Positions 57,520-64,000 of a DNA stretch of 64,000 nt are shown here, in pieces (within the stretch, counting starts at the first letter, position 1; every line of letters begins with the position of its first letter). Made by a program: the position numbers and the translations under genes. The notes under the pieces are model-generated. The model searched no databases and was not told where the DNA came from. It saw nothing but the letters and a program-made list of their open reading frames with translations. The DNA comes from Pseudoalteromonas spongiae UST010723-006 (lineage in GTDB: Bacteria; Pseudomonadota; Gammaproteobacteria; Enterobacterales; Alteromonadaceae): positions 3,090,176 to 3,154,175 of the forward strand of contig NZ_CP011039.1 of the NCBI RefSeq assembly GCF_000238255.3. Reading direction: 5' to 3'.

Positions 57520-58816
57520 TAAATCAATGATCATCGGGCTGTCATTGGCGCCTACTTGGGTTTCTGGTTCAAGTTGGCGGCAATCCGATTCACAAATCGA
57601 AGCCTTTTACGATATCGACTATTACATTGATTTAGCAAAGCGTGCAGAAGCACTCAAACTCGATTTTGTGTTTCGACCAGATTCGTTATTTGTTGATTAT
57701 GCTGAGCTAGAAAACTCACCGGGATTTAGTGGCCTTGATCCGACGTTATTATTAACCGCGGTTGCGACTCATACGCAGCGCATTGGTCTGATAACGACCG
57801 CTTCCACTACATTTAATCAGCCATTTCATGTTGCTCGTCAACTACAGTCTTTAAATTGGATCAGCAAAGGGCGCATCGCGTGGAATATTGTTACTGCATT
57901 GGATGGTCAGCAAAACTTTGGTCTTGAGGTGATGCCACCAGCAGACGAAAAGTATACACAAGCGGCAGAATTCACAGAGATTGTAAAATCATTATGGCAA
58001 AGCTTTCCCAATCATTCACTGTGTTTCAATCGTGATACAGGCCAGTACGCGAACAGTACGCAAATTCAGCCGATAAACCACAATGGTAATTACTTTAAGG
58101 TGGCGGGACCGCTTTCAATACCTGCATTTAAAGATGAAACCTTGCCTATTGTACAAGCGGGCGCATCGGATACAGGTAAAGAATTTGCTGCAACAGTGGC
58201 TCATGCCATATTCGCCGCAACACCAAATAAACAAGTCGCTATTTCGCTCAGGAATGAGCTAAGGCAAAGAGCGAACAAGCTTGGACGTGATGAGTCAGAT
58301 ATTCGTGTGCTATCGGGAGTAAGTTTGTTTTTAGCAGAATCTGAGGCTCAGGCTAAACAGCTTTATAGCGAGACACAATCAAGCAAAAGCTTAAGTAAAC
58401 GTATTGGCTTTATTAAGCAAGCAACAGGAATTGATGTATCGACACTGGCGAGCGATGCCGTGATATGTGCAGCAATGTTACAGCCAGTATCAGTTGCACC
58501 TCGCAGTCGCACACATGCACAGTTATTACGTAACAAAATAGAGCAGCAACCGATCACGGTAGATGAACTGCTTAAATCGCCTGAAGTGGCTGCATCATCT
58601 CATTGGCAAATTATCGGTACCGTATCACAAGCAGCAGACGAAATAGCGGATTGGTTTAATGATGGCGCGATAGATGGCGTTATTTTATTACCCGGAGGCG
58701 CTACCAGTTCGTTAAATTTAGCGCTCGATAAATTGGTACCAGAGCTTATTAATCGAGGTGTCTTTCATAACAGTTATGACAGCGACACTTTTTTATCTCA
58801 TCTACGGGCAAAATAA
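57512..58816 (+). CDS. LLM-class flavin-dependent monooxygenase (NtaA/SnaA/SoxA subfamily)
   Basis: 434 residues. It begins ATG inside the end of the ATPase gene. The NtaA/SnaA/DszA-type pattern is visible: LAPTWVSGSSWRQ, FVFRPDSLFVDYAEL, GLDPTLLLTAVATHTQRIGL, TASTTFNQPFHVARQLQSLN and GRIAWNIVT. This subfamily oxidises substrates such as nitrilotriacetate, EDTA or dibenzothiophene sulfone using FMNH2 from a separate reductase. It has no signal peptide, so it is cytoplasmic. Position in a Fur-controlled importer operon suggests it acts on the imported ferric ligand; substrate not proven. Confidence 0.88.
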   Translation: MTNKSMIIGLSLAPTWVSGSSWRQSDSQIEAFYDIDYYIDLAKRAEALKLDFVFRPDSLFVDYAELENSPGFSGLDPTLLLTAVATHTQRIGLITTASTTFNQPFHVARQLQSLNWISKGRIAWNIVTALDGQQNFGLEVMPPADEKYTQAAEFTEIVKSLWQSFPNHSLCFNRDTGQYANSTQIQPINHNGNYFKVAGPLSIPAFKDETLPIVQAGASDTGKEFAATVAHAIFAATPNKQVAISLRNELRQRANKLGRDESDIRVLSGVSLFLAESEAQAKQLYSETQSSKSLSKRIGFIKQATGIDVSTLASDAVICAAMLQPVSVAPRSRTHAQLLRNKIEQQPITVDELLKSPEVAASSHWQIIGTVSQAADEIADWFNDGAIDGVILLPGGATSSLNLALDKLVPELINRGVFHNSYDSDTFLSHLRAK

Positions 58817-58829
58817 CTAAGGAGTAGTA

Positions 58830-59564
58830 ATGCAGTTGGAAGACGTTGTTAGTAATGGTGAGCGGGTATTTCTTGATGTGCTTTTTCGCGATGTTTTTGT
58901 AGAGGATATTCAGCATATTGGTGAGCAATTTATACGAATTGTATTTAGTGGAGAATCACTAAGTAATTTTGTGTCACCTAATTTTGATGATCATGTAAAG
59001 CTTGTTTTTGACGAGATTAACGGTGAAACCATTATGCGAAATTACACGCCGCGTTATTTCTCTCATATTACTAACCGGTTAACCATAGATTTTGAAAAGC
59101 ATTCTGGCGGTGTTGCAAGTAATTGGGCTTGCAATACAAAGTTGGGGGATAGCTTAATTGTTGCAGGACCCAGATCATCGATTACCACCGATAACAGCTA
59201 CGCGCATCAAATATTGATAGGTGATAATACAGCACTGCCCGCTATTGCAAGGCGAATAGAAGAGTCCGCTAGCATTGTTAAAACACATGTTTACTTGCTT
59301 AATGGCAGCACCGAGTACTTAAACAACCACTTAACTGCAAAAGTTGATGTGTTTAACTTTGATTCAGTACATAAATTAGTAATCGCATTGCAAGCACAGC
59401 AAACCATGATGCGAGACGGGCTTGTGTGGGTTGCAGGTGAGGGAAGCATGATTAAAATTGTGCGTAAATGTATTAAGCAAAATGCTCAATTTAATAAGTA
59501 CGATCAGCGTTTTAGTGTTTATTGGCAAAAAGGTGAAGTGGCAGCTCATCAAGAGCTTAGTTAG
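58830..59564 (+). CDS. Siderophore-interacting protein (FAD-dependent ferric reductase)
   Basis: 244 residues. The FAD-binding region has MRNYTPRYFSH (RxYT motif), then GGVASNWACNTKLGDSLIVAGP. The NAD(P)H domain has GDNTALPAI, WVAGEGSMIKIVRK and the C-terminal SVYWQKGEVAAHQ typical of SIP/ViuB proteins. Such enzymes reduce Fe(III)-siderophores in the cytoplasm to release iron. It starts 13 bp after the monooxygenase gene and is last before the terminator. Confidence 0.9.
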   Translation: MQLEDVVSNGERVFLDVLFRDVFVEDIQHIGEQFIRIVFSGESLSNFVSPNFDDHVKLVFDEINGETIMRNYTPRYFSHITNRLTIDFEKHSGGVASNWACNTKLGDSLIVAGPRSSITTDNSYAHQILIGDNTALPAIARRIEESASIVKTHVYLLNGSTEYLNNHLTAKVDVFNFDSVHKLVIALQAQQTMMRDGLVWVAGEGSMIKIVRKCIKQNAQFNKYDQRFSVYWQKGEVAAHQELS

Positions 59565-59572
59565 AACAATAT

Positions 59573-59598
59573 AAAAGGCCAGCAATTGCTGGCCTTTT
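59573..59598. terminator. Bidirectional terminator between the iron locus and mnmE
   Basis: A 26-bp perfect palindrome with arms AAAAGGCCAGCAA and its complement, 8 bp after the reductase stop and 16 bp before the convergent mnmE stop. T-runs on both strands. Confidence 0.9.
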
Positions 59599-59614
59599 AA
59601 CATTTTGACGCTAT

Positions 59615-60979
59615 TTATTTACCAATACAGAATGAGCTGAAGATTTTGCCAAGCAAATCATCAGAGGTAAATTCGCCGGTGATCTCGTTGAGATATTGTT
59701 GGGTTAAACGCAGCTCTTCTGCTAATATTTCACCGGCAATGTGCATTTCTAACTGATCTTTGCCTGTTGCTAGGTGATACGCTGCACTTTCTAATGCATC
59801 AAGGTGACGGCGGCGTGCCATAAAGCTGCCTTCAGTAGCGCCTTGGAAACCCATGATTTGTTTAAGGTGTGATTTAACCAGTTCAACGCCTTCGCCACTG
59901 TTAGCGCTCACGCTCAGTACAGGTGTGTTAGCAGAGTCATCAATTTTGATGTTTTCACCTGATAGATCGGCTTTATTTCGAATAACGCTGATGCCCATAC
60001 CTTGTGGTAATTTCTCAGCAAATTCAGGCCAAATTTTTGCAGGATCGGTTTCGTTTGTTTCGGTGCTATCAACCATAAACAATACGCGATCGGCTTGATT
60101 AATTTCTTGCCAAGCGCGCTCAATACCAATTTGTTCAACTACATCTGGGCTTTCACGCAGACCTGCGGTGTCGATAATATGCAATGGCATACCGTCAATA
60201 TCGATGTGTTCACGTAGTACGTCACGGGTAGTACCGGCAATATCTGTAACAATGGCTGCTTCACGGCCAGCAAGGGCATTAAGCAGGCTTGATTTCCCCG
60301 CGTTAGGGCGGCCAGCAATTACTACGCGCATACCTTCACGCATAATCGCACCTTGTTTGGCTTGTGCGGTTACGTTATCAAGTTGTTCAATAATCGCATT
60401 TAAATCGTTCGCGACTTTACCGTCAGATAAAAAGTCGATTTCTTCATCGGGGAAATCAATGGCAGCTTCAACATACATACGCAGGTGAATAACTTGTTCT
60501 ACTAGCGTGTCGATATGTTTAGAAAATTGACCTTGCAGCGAGTGTAGGGCACTTTTAGCTGCTTGCTCTGAGTTTGCATTAATTAAATCAGCAATCGCCT
60601 CAGCTTGGGTTAAATCCATCTTGTCGTTTAAAAATGCACGCTCACTAAATTCACCGGGTTTAGCTAAACGCACACCGTCAATTTGCGTGATTTCGCGCAG
60701 CAGCATATCAATAATTACTGGGCCACCATGACCTTGAAGCTCAAGTACGTCTTCACCAGTAAAAGAATTAGGACCTTTAAAGTACAGCGCAATACCTTGA
60801 TCGAGTTGTTCGCCTTGCAAGGTATTAAATGATAGATAATCGGCATAGCGCGGTTTTGGGCATTTGCCTAAGACTTTTTCAGCAACTTGTTGTGATAGTT
60901 TGCCAGAAACGCGAATAATGCCTACACCGCCTTTGCCGGGCGCCGTTGCTTGAGCAACGATGGTATCTTGATTGAACAT
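59615..60979 (-). CDS. mnmE: tRNA modification GTPase MnmE
   Basis: 454 residues. The N-terminal domain starts [22 protein letters not shown]; the G domain has [28 protein letters not shown] and NKADL; and the C-terminus FCIGK carries the catalytic cysteine of the CxGK motif. It works with MnmG on U34 of tRNAs. It lies directly after the yidC operon on the same strand. Confidence 0.97.
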   Translation of the reverse strand: MFNQDTIVAQATAPGKGGVGIIRVSGKLSQQVAEKVLGKCPKPRYADYLSFNTLQGEQLDQGIALYFKGPNSFTGEDVLELQGHGGPVIIDMLLREITQIDGVRLAKPGEFSERAFLNDKMDLTQAEAIADLINANSEQAAKSALHSLQGQFSKHIDTLVEQVIHLRMYVEAAIDFPDEEIDFLSDGKVANDLNAIIEQLDNVTAQAKQGAIMREGMRVVIAGRPNAGKSSLLNALAGREAAIVTDIAGTTRDVLREHIDIDGMPLHIIDTAGLRESPDVVEQIGIERAWQEINQADRVLFMVDSTETNETDPAKIWPEFAEKLPQGMGISVIRNKADLSGENIKIDDSANTPVLSVSANSGEGVELVKSHLKQIMGFQGATEGSFMARRRHLDALESAAYHLATGKDQLEMHIAGEILAEELRLTQQYLNEITGEFTSDDLLGKIFSSFCIGK

Positions 60980-61030
60980 AGAGATGAATTGATAGCTTTA
61001 GTTACTTATATTGTAACTGGCACGCATAAA

Positions 61031-61055
61031 AAAGGCGACACACTGTGTCGCCTTT
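61031..61055 (-). terminator. Terminator after yidC
   Basis: AAAGGCGACACA and its complement around a single base, with flanking A and T tracts on the minus strand; it lies 18 bp past the yidC stop, so mnmE likely has its own promoter. Confidence 0.88.
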
Positions 61056-61072
61056 CATTTATTTAGTTCGGT

Positions 61073-62701
61073 TTATGATTTAACCGAGATACCTTTCTTT
61101 TCCATGCCTTTGTAGATGTATAGCATCTGAGCAATTGAAATTAAGTTAGATACTAACCAGTACATTACAAGACCTGATGGGAACCAGATAAAGAATACTG
61201 AGAACATTACCGGCATCCAAGTCATCATTTTCTGCTGCATTGGATCTGTAACCGTCATTGGCTGCAGCTTTTGCATAAGGAACATACTTGCACCAAATAG
61301 AATTGGTAAGATGAAGTATGGGTCCATCGCTGCTAAGTCATTTAGGTATAAGAATTCAGTGTGACGAATTTCTACTGATTCCATAAATACATAGAATAAA
61401 CCTAGGAAGATTGGCATTTGTAGCAATAGTGGGAAACAGCCACCCATAGGGTTAACTTTTTCTTTGCGGTACATTTCCATCATTGCTTGACCCATCTTCT
61501 GACGGTCATCGCCGTAACGATCTTTCAGCGCCATAATTTTTGGCTGAAGGTTACGCATTTTAGCCATTGAGGTGTACTGGGCTTTAGTAAGTGGGTAAAG
61601 CACCATTTTCACGATAACGGTAATCGCGATGATTGCTAAGCCTAGGCTACCAATTAAGCCGTATAACCACATTAGTAATGAGTGTAGAGGTTGTGAAATA
61701 AACCATAACCAGCCGTAGTCTACGGTTAGGTCTAAGTCTGTTTGTAACGCTTCAAGCGTAGCAGAATCTTTAGGACCCATATAATACGTAGAGCTAATTG
61801 TATGCGTGCTATTTGCTGCAACGTTTTCTAGTGGGCCTTTTAAACCGATAATAACTGAATTATCGCTGCGAGCCTTAGTGTAAATGTTGTTTTGTTGCTC
61901 TTGGTTTGGTACCCATGCACTTACAAAGTAGTGCTGGATAAAACTGATATAACCCGTTGTAGTGTTAATATTTAGGTCACGCTCTTTAATGTCATCAAAG
62001 CTGTACTTTTCGTAAGGCTCTTCTGCTGTACCGTAAGCTGTACCTAAATATGTTTGGTCAATCATGCCACCTTTTTCGGTGATCGAACGCTTAATTTGCG
62101 TAAATAACTGAACTTGCTTTGTTTCAGCTGTGTTGTTAGCAATTTGATATTCAACGGCAACATCGTAACGACCCGCTGTGAAAATATATGTTTTGGTATA
62201 GCTAACACCGTCTTTAACAAATGTAAGTGGTACACGTAGCTCATCACCTTTTAGCTGGTAACTTGTTTGTGCTGCTTGGTATGTTGGACGACCGTCAGAT
62301 GATGCATCTGGTCCGTGTAAACCAATTAAGCCACTTTGTGAGAAATATTGATTGCCGTCTAACACGCCAAGCAACATAAATGGGTTATCGCTATCGATTT
62401 TTTCTTTGAAATTTAATAGCTTGGTTTCGATGATATCGCCACCAAAGGTATCAAGTTTTACAGAAAATACATCGGTTGTTACATCAATAATTTGACGTGA
62501 GTTTGCGACGTTCGCTACAGGTAAGTCGCCAGTTGATGACTGTGGAACAAAGTCATTGTTGGCAGACTGGTTTGTAGATGTTTGCGTTGTAGCACTTGTC
62601 TCGGTATTTACTTGTGGGTTGTTATCCATATTCCATTGTTGGAATAAAAGAAAACTTACCAAAAGAAAACCGATAAATAAAAACGTGCGTTGTGATTCCA
62701 T
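61073..62701 (-). CDS. yidC: Membrane protein insertase YidC
   Basis: 542 residues. An N-terminal anchor (RTFLFIGFLLVSFLLFQQW), a large periplasmic domain (about 60-340), then five helices with the conserved Arg-containing groove: YPLTKAQYTSMAKMRNLQPK, MEMYRKEKVNPMGGC and YWLVSNLISIAQMLYI. It inserts and folds inner-membrane proteins, including the ATP synthase c subunit encoded nearby. Confidence 0.97.
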   Translation of the reverse strand: MESQRTFLFIGFLLVSFLLFQQWNMDNNPQVNTETSATTQTSTNQSANNDFVPQSSTGDLPVANVANSRQIIDVTTDVFSVKLDTFGGDIIETKLLNFKEKIDSDNPFMLLGVLDGNQYFSQSGLIGLHGPDASSDGRPTYQAAQTSYQLKGDELRVPLTFVKDGVSYTKTYIFTAGRYDVAVEYQIANNTAETKQVQLFTQIKRSITEKGGMIDQTYLGTAYGTAEEPYEKYSFDDIKERDLNINTTTGYISFIQHYFVSAWVPNQEQQNNIYTKARSDNSVIIGLKGPLENVAANSTHTISSTYYMGPKDSATLEALQTDLDLTVDYGWLWFISQPLHSLLMWLYGLIGSLGLAIIAITVIVKMVLYPLTKAQYTSMAKMRNLQPKIMALKDRYGDDRQKMGQAMMEMYRKEKVNPMGGCFPLLLQMPIFLGLFYVFMESVEIRHTEFLYLNDLAAMDPYFILPILFGASMFLMQKLQPMTVTDPMQQKMMTWMPVMFSVFFIWFPSGLVMYWLVSNLISIAQMLYIYKGMEKKGISVKS

Positions 62702-62709
62702 AACAGCTC

Positions 62710-62976
62710 TTATTTCTCGCGGTGTTGTTTAAGTGAATTTTGTTTATCAGGCACGGGATCATCCCCACCTGGATGCAAAGGGTGACATTTTATAATGCGT
62801 TTCGCTGCGAACCAACTCCCTTTTACAAATCCATGTATTTTTATTGCATCTATCGCATAACTTGAGCATGTCGGGGTAAAACGACAGTTTTGGCCAAGCA
62901 GTGGACTGAGTAGTTTTTGATATACCTTAATAATTAAGATCATCAGATTACTCGGCAGAGCAAATAAAAAGTGCAT
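62710..62976 (-). CDS. yidD: Membrane protein insertion efficiency factor YidD
   Basis: 88 residues. [25 protein letters not shown] and [18 protein letters not shown] are the YidD signatures with conserved cysteines. It is part of the rpmH-rnpA-yidD-yidC cluster, 8 bp before yidC. Confidence 0.95.
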   Translation of the reverse strand: MHFLFALPSNLMILIIKVYQKLLSPLLGQNCRFTPTCSSYAIDAIKIHGFVKGSWFAAKRIIKCHPLHPGGDDPVPDKQNSLKQHREK

Positions 62977-63055
62977 TTAATGAAAAAGTGCCTGATTAAA
63001 AGGTGAGCTAACTTTACCTAAATTTGCCTAGTTTTGCTATGCAACAACAGGTTTA

Positions 63056-63484
63056 TTAGGCTTTGTTATTCGGTTTTTTTGCGTTTTTGTTTTTTTGCCA
63101 GTGATTAGGGCGTGGTTTTGGCTTATAGCCAGGTTGGCAACGCTCATTAATTTTGCGCCAAAGCTTAGTTAATTGCTTATGCAACTCTTCGTTAGATAAT
63201 TCATCAACGCCAGTTTTAACCATTAAAACAATATCAATATTGTCGAGTTGATGGCGGTTTAAGCGGAAATTTTCACGGGCAAGTCGTTTAATGCGATTAC
63301 GTTGTACTGCTTTTTTAACGCGTTTTTTAGCTATGGTTAAACCAAGACGTGGATGGTCTAAATCATTTCGTTTTGCTAAAAGAGTAAAGTGTTGATTTGC
63401 TGCGCGTGCAGGCTCATTGAAGATGCGGGAGTAGTGTGAGGGAGTTAACAGACGTAACTCCCTACCAAAGCGAAAGTCTTCCAC
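63056..63484 (-). CDS. rnpA: Ribonuclease P protein component
   Basis: 142 residues from a GTG at 63484, giving MEDFRFGRELRLLTPSHYSRIF, the E. coli-like N-terminus; the frame stays open upstream through rpmH. The RNA-binding RNR motif is AVQRNRIKRLARENFR. The C-terminus carries an extra basic, Asn/Lys-rich tail. No ribosome binding site is evident. The start lies 4 bp beyond the rpmH stop, suggesting translational coupling. Confidence 0.92.
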   Translation of the reverse strand: MEDFRFGRELRLLTPSHYSRIFNEPARAANQHFTLLAKRNDLDHPRLGLTIAKKRVKKAVQRNRIKRLARENFRLNRHQLDNIDIVLMVKTGVDELSNEELHKQLTKLWRKINERCQPGYKPKPRPNHWQKNKNAKKPNNKA

Positions 63485-63488
63485 TATA

Positions 63489-63623
63489 TTAAGCAGAAAG
63501 AACCTTACGGCCCTTAGCACGACGACGTGCTAAAACTTTACGACCATTTTTAGTCGCCATACGTGCACGGAAACCGTGAGTACGTTTACGCTTAAGAACG
63601 CTAGGTTGAAAAGTTCTTTTCAT
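63489..63623 (-). CDS. rpmH: 50S ribosomal protein L34
   Basis: 44 residues: [19 protein letters not shown] followed by [20 protein letters not shown] and KVLSA, essentially the standard L34 sequence. ATG at 63623, stop at 63489. It is the first gene of rpmH-rnpA-yidD-yidC, as in most bacteria beside dnaA. Confidence 0.96.
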   Translation of the reverse strand: MKRTFQPSVLKRKRTHGFRARMATKNGRKVLARRRAKGRKVLSA

Positions 63624-64000
63624 AACTATATTCCATCCGATCGGTTAAAAGTTAAAACATCCTATGCAGGTCGCGATCCTGGCACAGGTGCCATTGCGAG
63701 CGCGAGATGTTATAGAGAAGCACACACAAAGTCAATAAAAAACACACAATAGTCGCGTTAATTATAAGCATTGAATAAAAGCCGTTCTAATCTTAACAAG
63801 GTAGTTACATTTACCTTTATATAAGGAGAGATCGTACTGTATTTCTCTGTTGATCCAGTGAGGATCAATTTTAAAATAAAGTTTTCCACAATGATAGTGT
63901 AAAAATTGCGACTTTTCTTTGGAAAACTTTTATAGATCTACTTTAATCATTTTGATCAAGCTTTTTATTAATAATTTATCCACATTATTTTTTAACTAAA
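63624..64000. promoter_or_regulatory. Probable rpmH/dnaA intergenic regulatory region
   Basis: 377 bp with no gene and seven GATC sites. DnaA-type boxes lie at 63882-63890 (TTTTCCACA) and 63976-63984 (perfect TTATCCACA). The rpmH promoter must lie here. On the basis of conserved gene order, dnaA is expected to start rightward just beyond 64000, with autoregulation by DnaA; the gene itself is outside the window. Confidence 0.7.
63976..63984 (+). promoter_or_regulatory. DnaA box (perfect TTATCCACA) near the right edge
   Basis: Exact consensus, 16 bp from the window end, likely in the dnaA promoter or leader. A one-mismatch box TTTTCCACA lies 94 bp upstream. Confidence 0.75.

Overview
The window is a contiguous piece of a chromosome from a marine gammaproteobacterium of the Alteromonadales type, most likely Pseudoalteromonas or a close relative. 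The basis is the protein character of the housekeeping genes (FolM/FolE/FolX, AtpA-I, MnmG, MnmE, YidC), a moderately AT-rich composition, many GATC (Dam/SeqA-type) sites, and an E. coli/Vibrio-style origin next to mnmG and mioC. No rRNA, tRNA, prophage, insertion sequence or CRISPR array was seen. The right edge (63.6-64 kb) looks like the regulatory region in front of dnaA, which would begin just outside the window.

Layout. 1-1.5 kb: tetrahydromonapterin operon folM-folE-folX, with folX cut by the window edge. 1.8-4 kb: a TauE-type exporter and a soluble diguanylate cyclase with a small partner. 4.1-8.4 kb: RND efflux pair. 8.6-12.2 kb: secreted amidohydrolase, GlxA-type regulator, MAPEG protein, membrane-bound XRE regulator. 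12.4-15.3 kb: a lipoprotein binding protein translationally coupled to a hybrid histidine kinase. 15.4-20.2 kb: two small proteins, a DUF5916 outer-membrane protein and a divergent CadC-like transmembrane regulator, followed by a MITE-like repeat. 20.4-24.8 kb: AraC regulator, TonB-dependent receptor and cytoplasmic beta-lactamase-fold hydrolase. 25.2-30 kb: GntR/ABC operon, solute-binding protein, UbiA-type prenyltransferase, YcxB-like protein. 30-38 kb: membrane diguanylate cyclase, secreted alpha/beta hydrolase, DUF938 methyltransferase, oligopeptidase B, large secreted zinc metalloprotease. 38.1-39.6 kb: nadE and yceH.

39.7-64 kb is the replication-origin neighbourhood. Read leftward it runs rpmH-rnpA-yidD-yidC-mnmE, mioC, oriC, mnmG-rsmG-parA-parB, then atpI-B-E-F-H-A-G-D-C. 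An iron-acquisition locus reading the opposite way (52.4-59.6 kb: small unknown protein, AraC regulator, FepB-FepD-FepG-FepC-like importer, LLM flavin monooxygenase, siderophore-interacting reductase) sits between mioC and mnmE.

The accessory interest lies in three places. The first is the iron locus, where import is coupled to a monooxygenase as well as a reductase. The second is the AraC/receptor/hydrolase locus, whose promoter has direct repeats phased by 21 bp. The third is the binding-protein/histidine-kinase pair without a transporter. I found no clearly new defence or mobile system. All functional calls come from reading motifs and remembered family features; no database search was run.
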